Positions 1-8,204 of a stretch of 64,000 bases of DNA are shown one piece after another (the first letter of the stretch is position 1; every line of letters starts with the position of its first letter). The translations under genes and the position numbers were made by a program. Under the pieces are notes generated by a model that saw only the letters and a list, made by a program, of their open reading frames with translations, had not been told where the DNA came from and did no database searches. The stretch spans positions 248,001-312,000 of the forward strand of contig NZ_BATP01000007.1 in assembly GCF_000739615.1 (NCBI RefSeq), given 5' to 3'. This DNA comes from Haloferula sp. BvORR071. Its GTDB lineage: Bacteria; Verrucomicrobiota; Verrucomicrobiia; Verrucomicrobiales; Akkermansiaceae.

Positions 1-2
1 GC

Positions 3-1862
3 TCGATGATCGAGTTCTTCGTATACATCGCCGGCAAGTGGGAAGCCGTGTATGCCGATCTGCCGGACGCCACCGCATGGCGCAGCCAGTTCCACACCGT
101 CGCCGGCACCTACGATGGCAAGCAATTGGTCATCTACATCGATGGCCAGAAGGCAGCCGAACGCGAGTGCAGCGGCGCCATCTCCGCCAACCGCTGGCGC
201 GCTGCCGTGGGCATCGATACCGAGAAACCGGATCGCCGCTTCAACGGGGCGATCCGCCGCGCCGCGATCTATGGCCGCGCCCTGAGCGCGGATGAGATCG
301 GCTTCAAAGCCAAGGCACCGCTGGTCTTGTTCGACTTCACCGCGGATGCCGCCAAACCCGCCGAGCGGATGATCTTCGCCAACGGTGGCGATTTCGATGA
401 CCGCCTGACTGCGGGCTCATTCTGCTGTGATGGACTGATTATGCCGAACGGCTGGCCGAGCCCGCAGTTCGAGGAAGTGAAGAAGGTCTACCAGGATATC
501 CACGTCAGCGCAGTGGATCTCGCCTCCCAGGATCTGCATCTCCGGGTGAAGAACGAACGCTTCTTCACCAGCACCGCGAGCGTGCGGGCTTCCTGGAAGC
601 TGTTGAAGAACGGTGTCTCCGCGGGAGGCGGCAAGCTCGATCTGGCCGAGATTCCCGCCCAAGGCAGCATCGACCTGAACGTACCCACCGGGGTTACCCC
701 GGAGCCTGGCGCCGAGTATGTCTTCCGGATCCGCTTCGACCATGGAGTCGCCACCCCTTGGGCTCCGGTGGGTATGCCCTTCGCTTGGAATGAGTTCATC
801 CTGCCATGGAGCCACGCCACCGGCGAACAGCCCGCCACCGCCGAAGGCAAGGCCAGCGCGGCCGAAACACCGGAAGCGATCACCCTCAGCGCTGGCAAGA
901 CGGTGGCCCGCATCGACCGCCGCTCGGGCATGCTCTCCTCTTGGACCCTCGACGGCAGGGAGCTGCTGGCCGCTCCGCTGCGGCTGAACTTCTGGCGCCC
1001 GCCGACCAACAACGACGAGGGCGCGAAGCTGCCCCGCAAGCTCTCGGTCTGGCGGCGTGCCGGCGAGAATGCCAAGGCAATCTCGATCGTGTCCGGTGAG
1101 GAAGATGGCAAAGCCTTCGTGAACACCCGCATTTCCGTGCCCGCTGGCCAAAGCGAGGCGGCGATCACCTGGCGCATGCATCCCTCCGGCCAGCTCTCGG
1201 TAGACACGGTCTTCACGCCCCAAGGCAACTTGCCGATGATCCCGCGGATCGGCTTCCAAGGCGGCCTGTCCCCCAAGGTCGACAACCTGACTTGGTACGG
1301 CAAGGGGCCGCACGAAAACTACGTGGACCGCTTGGCCAGTGCTTACACCACCATCCACAGCATGCCCATGCGCCAACTCTTCCATCCCTACGTCGATCCC
1401 CAGGAAAGTGGCAATTTCACCGGCGTTCGCTGGGTGCGTTTCCTCCCGACGGCAGGCGGCGTCGCGCTGCGCGTCGATGCTGCAGATGAATCACCGCTCT
1501 CCGCCTCCGCCTATCCGCTGTCGCAGGACGACATCGAGATTGCCCACACCGCCACCGACATCCCCGACACCCTCACCGGACCGATCACCTTCAACATCGA
1601 CCACCGCCAGATGGGCTTGGGAGGCACCAACTCTTGGGGCGAGTTGCCCCTAGAGAAATACCGGATCGAGCCAAGAGGCGTTTACCGCTGGTCCTTCTTG
1701 CTAACCCTCGGGGAGGTTGCCCCTGCGCCGCCGCGAACCGGAGGACTTCCGCGCTCCCTGCCGCTCCCGCCGACTCCGGCCCCCGCGGCGGGCGAAAAAG
1801 CCCCGGAAAAGGCCCCTGATTCCCCACCCAAAGCCCCCGAGGACGCCCCTCCCGGCGAGTGA
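3..1862 (+). CDS. GH2 beta-galactosidase, C-terminal part (5' end outside window)
   Basis: The frame is open to the left edge, so the N-terminal and most catalytic parts lie outside the window. Family knowledge: GH2 beta-galactosidases hydrolyse terminal beta-galactosides such as lactose. Visible parts in order: a LamG/concanavalin-like stretch (about residues 20-105, with GTYDGKQLVIYIDGQ and the YGRALSADEI ending), then the end of the TIM barrel (GGDFDD and the GLIMPNGWPSPQFEEVKKVYQ region), a DUF4981-type linker domain, and the small-chain beta-sandwich domain with YGKGPHENYVDR. The domain ends at RGVYRWSFLLTL, after which about 50 residues of Pro/Ala-rich low-complexity sequence follow to the stop. 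The LamG-like stretch precedes the GGDF motif, so it appears inserted inside the catalytic domain. Galactokinase follows 40 bp downstream, which fits lactose/galactose use. Confidence 0.88.
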   Translation, partial: SMIEFFVYIAGKWEAVYADLPDATAWRSQFHTVAGTYDGKQLVIYIDGQKAAERECSGAISANRWRAAVGIDTEKPDRRFNGAIRRAAIYGRALSADEIGFKAKAPLVLFDFTADAAKPAERMIFANGGDFDDRLTAGSFCCDGLIMPNGWPSPQFEEVKKVYQDIHVSAVDLASQDLHLRVKNERFFTSTASVRASWKLLKNGVSAGGGKLDLAEIPAQGSIDLNVPTGVTPEPGAEYVFRIRFDHGVATPWAPVGMPFAWNEFILPWSHATGEQPATAEGKASAAETPEAITLSAGKTVARIDRRSGMLSSWTLDGRELLAAPLRLNFWRPPTNNDEGAKLPRKLSVWRRAGENAKAISIVSGEEDGKAFVNTRISVPAGQSEAAITWRMHPSGQLSVDTVFTPQGNLPMIPRIGFQGGLSPKVDNLTWYGKGPHENYVDRLASAYTTIHSMPMRQLFHPYVDPQESGNFTGVRWVRFLPTAGGVALRVDAADESPLSASAYPLSQDDIEIAHTATDIPDTLTGPITFNIDHRQMGLGGTNSWGELPLEKYRIEPRGVYRWSFLLTLGEVAPAPPRTGGLPRSLPLPPTPAPAAGEKAPEKAPDSPPKAPEDAPPGE

Positions 1863-1902
1863 TTTTCTTGTTCATATTGTTTTGCGCCCAGACCCATCCG
1901 AC

Positions 1903-3081
1903 ATGTCCATCGATCTTGCCCCTTCCCTTTCCGATCTCGCCGCCGACGCCTCCGCGGGCCTCAAGGAACACTTCGGCTCCGAAGCCACGGTGATCGCCGC
2001 CGCGCCCGGCCGCGTGAACCTGATCGGTGAACACATCGACTATTGCGATGGCTTCGTCATGCCCTTCGCGATTGACCGCTATATTGTGATTGCGGCGGTC
2101 CTGAATGGCACGAACGAGGCCCGGGTCGTGACCGCCTTGGGCGGCGAGCCGGCGGTGCTGCCGCTGAACGTGCCGCAGCAAGTCACTGAACCCAAGTGGG
2201 CGAACTACCTGCGCGGGGTCTTCCAAGGCTTCCAGCAGCGTGGCCATCACCTGCCGGGCTTCGATGCCTACGTGCTTTCCTCGCTGCCGCGTGGCGCGGG
2301 CCTCTCCTCCTCCGCGGCTCTGGAGTGCTGCGTGGCGACCTTGCTCGAAGGACTTCTCGATACGGTGCTGGATACCAAGGAGAAGGCGCTGCTGTGCCAG
2401 AAGGCGGAGCACGACTACGCCGGGGTGCCCTGCGGAATCATGGACCAGTTCGCCTCCGCCTTCGGCAAGGCCAACCGCTTGATCCTGATCGACTGCATGA
2501 GCGGCGAGCCGGAGTTGGTGCCCTTCGAGAATCCGGACCTCACGGTGCTCATCGCGAACACCATGGTACACCATGAACTCTCCGACGGGGGCTACGCAGC
2601 CCGCCGCAAGAACACCGAGGACGGCCTCGCGATCATCGGCAAAAAGTCCTGGCGCGACGTCACCCCGGGTGAAGTGGAAGCGGCTTGGGACCAGCTCGGC
2701 GATCCGGTGAACCGCCGCTCACGCCACGTCGTGGGCGAAATTGCCCGCACCGTGGCCGCCGCGGAGGCACTGGCGAAGAACGACTTCGAAGCGCTCGGGC
2801 CTTTGATGGCCGCGAGCCACGACTCCCTGCGCGATGACTTCGAGGTCTCCTGCAAGGAGCTCGACCTGATGGTCGAAATTGCCCGCGCGATCGGCCGCAA
2901 TGGCGGCGTGATCGGCGCACGCATGACCGGCGGCGGCTTCGGCGGATCGACGGTGACGCTCTGCGAGTCCGGCAAGGTCGAGCAGATCGCGGCGACCATG
3001 GCCCGCGAGTATGAGGAAGCCACCGGCATCAAGCCGCAGATCCTCGCTTCCCGCCCGGCCCAAGGGGCGCATCTGCTGTAG
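1903..3081 (+). CDS. galK: Galactokinase
   Basis: Cytoplasmic GHMP-family kinase, 392 residues, which phosphorylates galactose to galactose-1-phosphate in the Leloir pathway. The sequence shows the galactokinase signature (GRVNLIGEHIDYCDGF), the ATP-binding loop (PRGAGLSSSAALE), the catalytic-aspartate region (GVPCGIMDQFASAFG) and the C-terminal glycine-rich motif (ARMTGGGFGGSTV). The start at 1903 (MSIDLAPSLSDL) gives a normal-length protein; the frame stays open upstream but that stretch overlaps the beta-galactosidase gene in another frame. No clear Shine-Dalgarno is visible. It lies directly after the beta-galactosidase on the same strand and is probably co-transcribed with it. Confidence 0.95.
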   Translation: MSIDLAPSLSDLAADASAGLKEHFGSEATVIAAAPGRVNLIGEHIDYCDGFVMPFAIDRYIVIAAVLNGTNEARVVTALGGEPAVLPLNVPQQVTEPKWANYLRGVFQGFQQRGHHLPGFDAYVLSSLPRGAGLSSSAALECCVATLLEGLLDTVLDTKEKALLCQKAEHDYAGVPCGIMDQFASAFGKANRLILIDCMSGEPELVPFENPDLTVLIANTMVHHELSDGGYAARRKNTEDGLAIIGKKSWRDVTPGEVEAAWDQLGDPVNRRSRHVVGEIARTVAAAEALAKNDFEALGPLMAASHDSLRDDFEVSCKELDLMVEIARAIGRNGGVIGARMTGGGFGGSTVTLCESGKVEQIAATMAREYEEATGIKPQILASRPAQGAHLL

Positions 3082-3125
3082 GGAAGCCAGTGGATTAAAA
3101 CCGATGTGGAGGTCCTTGCTCTGGC

Positions 3126-4097
3126 TCACCGGTACTCCGGCTTGAGCCAGTAAGACCAGTCACCCGAATCTCGGCCGTTGTCTTCCACCACGAGCACCAA
3201 TTTCTTGGTCGGTTTGAAGGTGATATCGATCTTCTTCCCGTCCCCGGCCTTGAGAACCTTGCTCCGGAATACCTCGCCCTCGGCGGTCTCGACCGCAAAA
3301 ATCACGTCGGCTTCCGCCATACCCTCGGCAACGCCCGCGTCGGCCCGGAAGGACGTGATCGGTTTTTCAAACTCATACTCCACTCTAACAGGAGCATGGG
3401 AGAAGATATAATCCTTCCTCTCCAACAGCTTCCCGTTGGCCATGATCGGGCGCTCGAAGTTCTCAAGATACTTGAGATACTGCCCGCCGGTGGCGGTCTT
3501 CCACTTCACCCCCTTCAAGGTGGTCCAGCCACTGGCTTCGCCACTGCCCTTGCCTGCCGCGGTCGGCTTTGCCTCGTTCGCCTTCTTCACCGCGTCGACG
3601 GCATCCCGCACGGTCATGCTTCCACTAATGGCATTGCGCTCGATCCTGACCGCCTCGGCGTCCTCAATCTTGTCCGCCGCTACCAGAGTCTTCTCAAGTG
3701 CGCCAAGCCGCTTCTCATATTCTTCAAACCAAGCAACTACCGCCCGTTGCTTCTTGAGCTGGATTACGTCCACCGCGTTGCGATAAACCCCGTGTAGCTT
3801 GGCGATTTCCGGACGGGTCTCCTCCACAATCGGCAAATCCCCATCACGCTTCCAGCGTTCGATCTCCGTATCGAAGGCCTTCACGGCATCCAAGTCGCCC
3901 GCCTTCTTTGCCGTCTCCCTTCCTTTTCCCAGCGCGGCAGTCAACTGGGTGCGCAGCTTCTCCAATTCCTCAAGGTGATTCGCCGAGATCTTGTCCTGCT
4001 GCGCGGCGAAGGCCTTTTGTACTTCTGGCAGCGTCTCGGCCCGCACCGGCGTGGCTAGGACCATCGCTCCGAGAAGCAGGAGAAGCGGGATCTTCAT
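3126..4097 (-). CDS. Secreted protein with coiled-coil region and NPCBM-like domain
   Basis: 323 residues. A signal peptide is clear (MKIPLLLLLGAMVLATPVRA, cleavage likely after ARA/AET). Residues 25-180 are rich in Lys, Glu and Ala and look helical or coiled-coil. The C-terminal 130 residues (from GWTTLKGVKW) resemble the NPCBM/NEW2 carbohydrate-binding fold: a pattern of RADAGVAEG, then DVIFAVETAEGEVFRSKVL, then KKLVLVVEDNGRDSGDWSYW. Exported or periplasmic protein; binding of carbohydrate is inference from fold similarity. It converges with galK, 44 bp apart, and is divergent from the DUF1592 operon. Exact function unknown. Confidence 0.7.
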   Translation of the reverse strand: MKIPLLLLLGAMVLATPVRAETLPEVQKAFAAQQDKISANHLEELEKLRTQLTAALGKGRETAKKAGDLDAVKAFDTEIERWKRDGDLPIVEETRPEIAKLHGVYRNAVDVIQLKKQRAVVAWFEEYEKRLGALEKTLVAADKIEDAEAVRIERNAISGSMTVRDAVDAVKKANEAKPTAAGKGSGEASGWTTLKGVKWKTATGGQYLKYLENFERPIMANGKLLERKDYIFSHAPVRVEYEFEKPITSFRADAGVAEGMAEADVIFAVETAEGEVFRSKVLKAGDGKKIDITFKPTKKLVLVVEDNGRDSGDWSYWLKPEYR

Positions 4098-4216
4098 AAG
4101 GCTTCAAACAAACGGGATTACCAAGGTAAAGGCGAGCGCTTAATCGCCCGGAACCAGCGTCCAGCTGCCAAAACCTTGAAAGCCGAAGGAGGCACAGGAC
4201 GTTTCTTGCCTGCCCT

Positions 4217-6076
4217 GTGTTCATTCGTCCCGTCATCATTGCTTTCCTCACATCTTCCCTGAGCGGGGTGGCGGCGGATTCCTTTGCGGACAAGGCGACA
4301 CCGCTGCTGTCGCGCTATTGCTACGACTGCCACGGGGAGAAGAAGCAGAAGGGCGGGATCGAGGTGCAGCACTTGCTCTCGACCGAGAGCGCGTTCCGGA
4401 ACCACCGTTTCCTGGAGAACATCGCGAAGCAGGTGGAAGACGGCGACATGCCGCCGGATGACGAGGACAAGCTGCCGACGGAGGAAGAGCGCAAGGCGCT
4501 GGTGGCGGAGATCCGCGGGGTGCTAGGCAAGCTGGAGCGCGGCGATTTCCCGCGCAATCCGGGACGCAGCACGGTGCGGCGGCTGAACCGCAACGAATAC
4601 AACAACACCGTCCGCGATCTCTTCGGCATCGATTTCCAGGCGGGCAAAGATTTCCCCTCCGACGGAGCGGGCGGAGAGGGCTTCGACAATGTTGGCGATG
4701 CCCTCTTCGTCCAACCCTCGCTGATGGAAAAGTATCTCGCGGCCTCCAAGAAGGTGATGGCGGCGATCTACGAAGACCCGAAGCACCTTGAGCGGGTGAT
4801 CATCGCCAAGCCGAATGACAAGACTCCGCCAGACCAAGCGGCGCGGACGGTGCTGCTCACGCATGCCTCGCTGGCCTTCCGCAAGCGGGTGACGGACGAG
4901 GACCTCGCACCCCTGTTGAATGCCTTCAACGAGCGCTTGGCAGGCGGTGAGGCATATGAGGATGCGCTGCGGGTGCCGCTGCAATCGCTGCTGGTACATC
5001 CCGCCTTCCTGTTCCGAATCGAGGAGGATCAGGCGGGCAAGGAGGAGTGGAGGGTGAATGACTTCGAGCTGGCGACGCGGCTGTCCTACTTCCTGTGGGC
5101 CTCGATGCCGGACCGCCGGCTGCTGAAGCTGGCGGATGAGGGCAAGCTCTCTGAGCCCGCGACCTTGCGGGCGGAAGCAGTGCGGATGCTCGCAGATCCG
5201 AAGGCCGAAAGCCTGGCGCGGAACTTCGCGGGGCAGTGGCTGGGCTTCGAGGAGCTGCGCGAGAATTCGGAGCCGGATACCAAGCGCTTCCCCACCTTCA
5301 CGCAGAACCTGCGGGTCGCGATGTACCGGGAGTCGGTGGAGTTCTTCAATTACCTGGTCCAAGCGAACCGTCCGGCGAGCGAGCTGATCAATGCCAGCTA
5401 CACCTTCGTGAATGCCGAACTGGCCCAGCATTACGGCATCACCGGCGTAAGCGGCAGCCAGATGCAAAAGGTGGAGCTCAGTGATCCGAACCGCGGCGGG
5501 GTGATCGGCCAAGCCTCGATCCTGACCGCGACCTCGCTGCCGCTGCGGACTAGCCCGGTGAAGCGCGGGAAGTGGATCCTGGACACCCTGCTGGGAACGC
5601 CGCCACCCCCACCCCCGCCCGACGCCGGGGTGCTGCCCGGCGATGACAAGTCCACCAGCGGCCTATCCTTCCGGGCGACCTTGGAGATGCACCGCAAGAG
5701 AGCCACCTGCGCCGCCTGCCACGAGAAAATCGACCCGCTGGGCTTCGGGCTGGAGAATTTCGACGCGATCGGGCGCTGGCGGACTACGGACGCGAACGGA
5801 GCGCCGATCGACTCCAAGGCGGTCCTGCCGGGAGACATTGCATTTTCAACCCCGGCGGAGCTGAAAAAGCTACTGGCGGGGTCCGATGATCTTTTTCTTC
5901 GCAATCTTGCAAGAAAGATACTCGGCTACTCGTTGGGAAGACCGCTGGAGTATTACGATGAGCCGGTCATCTCCGAGCTGGTCGTCAAGCTCCGCAAGGA
6001 TGAGCTGAAGATGCAGACCCTGATCCTGTCAGTGGTCGAATCCCAGCCCTTCCAAAACCGCAGCGCGAAGCGATGA
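4217..6076 (+). CDS. DUF1587/DUF1592/DUF1588/DUF1585 cytochrome-like protein
   Basis: 619 residues, GTG start (MFIRPVIIAF), with a short N-terminal signal-like hydrophobic segment. A heme c site (CYDCH, residues 35-39) sits in an N-terminal cytochrome-like region. It is followed by the DUF1587 motif RRLNRNEYNNTVRDLFG, the DUF1592 motif ATRLSYFLWASMPDRRLL, and the DUF1588 region with LTATSLPLRTSPVKRGKWIL, a proline run and a second CxxCH (CAACHEKIDPLGFGLENFD). A DUF1585 domain closes the protein. These domain combinations are typical of planctomycetes and verrucomicrobia; the biochemical role is not established, though two possible heme sites suggest a periplasmic redox function (inference). 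The stop overlaps the next start (ATGA), so it heads a three-gene operon ending with a DUF1552 protein, its usual partner. Confidence 0.88.
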   Translation: MFIRPVIIAFLTSSLSGVAADSFADKATPLLSRYCYDCHGEKKQKGGIEVQHLLSTESAFRNHRFLENIAKQVEDGDMPPDDEDKLPTEEERKALVAEIRGVLGKLERGDFPRNPGRSTVRRLNRNEYNNTVRDLFGIDFQAGKDFPSDGAGGEGFDNVGDALFVQPSLMEKYLAASKKVMAAIYEDPKHLERVIIAKPNDKTPPDQAARTVLLTHASLAFRKRVTDEDLAPLLNAFNERLAGGEAYEDALRVPLQSLLVHPAFLFRIEEDQAGKEEWRVNDFELATRLSYFLWASMPDRRLLKLADEGKLSEPATLRAEAVRMLADPKAESLARNFAGQWLGFEELRENSEPDTKRFPTFTQNLRVAMYRESVEFFNYLVQANRPASELINASYTFVNAELAQHYGITGVSGSQMQKVELSDPNRGGVIGQASILTATSLPLRTSPVKRGKWILDTLLGTPPPPPPPDAGVLPGDDKSTSGLSFRATLEMHRKRATCAACHEKIDPLGFGLENFDAIGRWRTTDANGAPIDSKAVLPGDIAFSTPAELKKLLAGSDDLFLRNLARKILGYSLGRPLEYYDEPVISELVVKLRKDELKMQTLILSVVESQPFQNRSAKR

Positions 6077-6480
6077 AGATCCTCACCAAGGCCGCCTGGA
6101 AGCCTCTCCGGAACCCGGAGTTCGCTTGTCCGGGGCTGCTGATGCTCTTGATCGGACTCACCGTAGGACCGGGGATCTGGCTCGTCTTGGGCGGCAGCGG
6201 CGGTCTGATGTATTCACTGATTTCGGGCCTGTTGATCCTGACCGGTCTCACGGTGCTGATGAAAAGCCGCCTGGGCACGGTGCTACTGCTGGTGGTGCTG
6301 ATCCTCGGGTTCTACGACGCCGTTGGGGAAATCGAAGTCTCTTGGTCGTTGCTGCCACGCGCTGTGCTCGGCTTGCTCTTCTGGGGCTCGATGTTCGGCT
6401 GTGTGGTGAGCCAGCTTGAGTTCCATCGCGCGCGTCGGGAACGCCGGGAACACGAATTCGTGCTGCCACCCCAGCGCTGA
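6073..6480 (+). CDS. Small multi-pass membrane protein between DUF1592 and DUF1552 genes
   Basis: 135 residues, ATG overlapping the preceding stop by 4 bp. Three to four hydrophobic helices can be seen (LLMLLIGLTVGPGIWLVLGG; YSLISGLLILTGLTVLM; VLLLVVLILGFYD; AVLGLLFWGSMFGCVV), followed by a basic and charged C-terminal tail (RARRERREHEF). No family recognised. Its place inside the translationally coupled operon suggests it works with the two neighbours at the inner membrane, but that is inference only. Confidence 0.7.
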   Translation: MKILTKAAWKPLRNPEFACPGLLMLLIGLTVGPGIWLVLGGSGGLMYSLISGLLILTGLTVLMKSRLGTVLLLVVLILGFYDAVGEIEVSWSLLPRAVLGLLFWGSMFGCVVSQLEFHRARRERREHEFVLPPQR

Positions 6481-6508
6481 AGCTTATATCCTGCAGGCGA
6501 TCCGACCG

Positions 6509-7915
6509 ATGGCGAATATCCAATCCCAGAAGTGGCTGATGCCGCGCCGCAGCTTTCTGCGCGGAGCGGGTGCAACCCTGGCGCTGCCCCTTCTCGATGC
6601 GATGCAACCGCTGATGGCGGCGAGCAAGGGGGGATCGCTGCCGATCAGAATCGCGCTGCTCTACATGCCGAACGGGGTGCGGTCGGACCGATGGACGCCA
6701 GATGGCAAGGGCCGGAACTTCACACTCTCTCCCATTCTCTCGCCGCTCGAGAAGCACAAGCAGGAGCTGCTGATCCTGACCGGCCTGCAAAACAAGGCCT
6801 CCTTCACCGGTGACGGGCACTATGTGAAAACCGGTGGCTGGCTGACGGGTACCACGATCACAAAGACGACCGGCTCTGACATCGCCGCGGGCGCGACCTC
6901 GATGGACCAGATCGCGGCGCAGCAGATCGGCAGAGACAGCAAGCTGCCCTCGCTGGAACTGGGCACGGAGCCGGTGGCCACGGGGATCGACACGAACGTC
7001 AACTACACGCGTCTCTACGCCTCACACATCGCGTGGAAAACCTCCACCGTGCCGCTGCCCTGCGAGATCAACCCGCGGGTTGCCTTCGACCGGCTCTTCC
7101 GCGGGCGTTCGAAGGGTGGCGAGAAGCAAGCCAGCGATGACAAGTCGGTGCTCGATCTGGTGAGCACGGATGCGAAGCGCTTGCAATCGAAGCTGGGCCA
7201 AGCGGACAAGAGCAAGTTGGACCAGTATCTGGAATCGATCCGCGAGGTAGAGCGCCGCATCGAGGCGGAGGCCGCGACGCTGGGCGCCGGGGAGAACCTG
7301 CCGCCGGAACTGCTCAAGCAGCTGGACGAACTCGACAAGCGGATCTCGAAGGGCATGGGCAAGGCCTCGCGCGAGGAGGAGCTGAACTCACGCCCGCGCT
7401 TCGACCACGCGGAGCACTGCCGGATCATGATGGACCTGATGGTGTTGGCCTTCTGGTCGGACTCCACGCGGGTCTCCACTTTCATGTTTGGCAACGACGT
7501 GACCGGGCGGAACTTCTCCTTCCTGGAAGGGGTGAACGGTGGGCACCACGATCTCTCCCACCACAGCAACGACATCAACAAGCTCGACCAGTATGAGAAG
7601 ATCAACCGCTGGCACGTGGAGCAATACGCCTACATGCTGGACCGGATGAAGGAGCTCAAGGAGGGCGACAGCAATCTACTGGAGCGCTCGATGGTGGGCT
7701 TCGGCTCGCCGATCCGCGATGGCAATTCCCATGATCCGCACAATGTGCCGATCGTGATTGCAGGTGGCTCCAAGGCGGGGCTGAACAATGGCAGCCATGA
7801 GGTCTACGACCAGGGCACCCCGCTCTGCGCGCTCTGGCTCGGCATGCTGGAGAAGGCAGGGGTGAAGGTGAAGGATCTCGGGGATGCGAACGGGGCTTTG
7901 AGGGGTTTGGGCTGA
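6509..7915 (+). CDS. DUF1552 protein with Tat signal
   Basis: 468 residues. Start chosen at 6509 (MANIQSQKWLMPRRSFLRGAG), preceded by a purine-rich AGGCGA about 8 nt upstream; an upstream ATG in frame overlaps the previous gene and would bury the signal. The N terminus has a twin-arginine motif (RRSFLRG) and a hydrophobic stretch (ATLALPLLDAM), so the folded protein is predicted to be exported by Tat. The body has typical DUF1552 features such as RIALLYMPNGVRSDRW, DAKRLQSKLGQADKSKLDQYLESIREVERRI (helical), HHDLSHHSND and PHNVPIVIAGG. DUF1552 proteins occur paired with DUF1592/1588 proteins in planctomycetes and verrucomicrobia; the activity is unknown. The last 180 bp are repeated as a diverged remnant at 11083-11262. 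Confidence 0.9.
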   Translation: MANIQSQKWLMPRRSFLRGAGATLALPLLDAMQPLMAASKGGSLPIRIALLYMPNGVRSDRWTPDGKGRNFTLSPILSPLEKHKQELLILTGLQNKASFTGDGHYVKTGGWLTGTTITKTTGSDIAAGATSMDQIAAQQIGRDSKLPSLELGTEPVATGIDTNVNYTRLYASHIAWKTSTVPLPCEINPRVAFDRLFRGRSKGGEKQASDDKSVLDLVSTDAKRLQSKLGQADKSKLDQYLESIREVERRIEAEAATLGAGENLPPELLKQLDELDKRISKGMGKASREEELNSRPRFDHAEHCRIMMDLMVLAFWSDSTRVSTFMFGNDVTGRNFSFLEGVNGGHHDLSHHSNDINKLDQYEKINRWHVEQYAYMLDRMKELKEGDSNLLERSMVGFGSPIRDGNSHDPHNVPIVIAGGSKAGLNNGSHEVYDQGTPLCALWLGMLEKAGVKVKDLGDANGALRGLG

Positions 7916-8000
7916 AGGTGGTCGTTGAAAAGGGTGGCGGAGTGGCGAGCGGTTGGATCAGGCTTTCAGCCCTCCTTGTTGCTTTGCGGCAGAGTTACTA

Positions 8001-8090
8001 GCGCGTTGCCCTAGGCTGGTATAGGGCGGGCCTTTGGCCCTCTGGAAAGCCAGGGCTGCGCTAGCGCTTGCCTTGGGCTATCTCCCGGCC
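8001..8090. repeat. Intergenic palindromic repeat-like element
   Basis: The 289 bp between the DUF1552 gene and the beta-helix gene hold a dense set of short inverted repeats. They are gcccta/tagggc (8008-8013 and 8022-8027), gggcctttggccc (8028-8040), and an imperfect palindrome centred on gcgctagcgc (8058-8067) flanked by ccagggc and tgccttgg. I associate this kind of sequence with interspersed palindromic repeats in verrucomicrobial and planctomycete genomes, but only one copy is in this window, so the repeat nature is inference. Confidence 0.45.
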
Positions 8091-8204
8091 GCCTCTTCGA
8101 GGTTTCGGAATGCGTGAGGCTCGGGATGCAGGAGCCAGTCGGCCCTTTTCCGGAAATTTTGGTATTTCCTGTTAGGAAAGACGGGAAGCGATCACAATGG
8201 GAGG

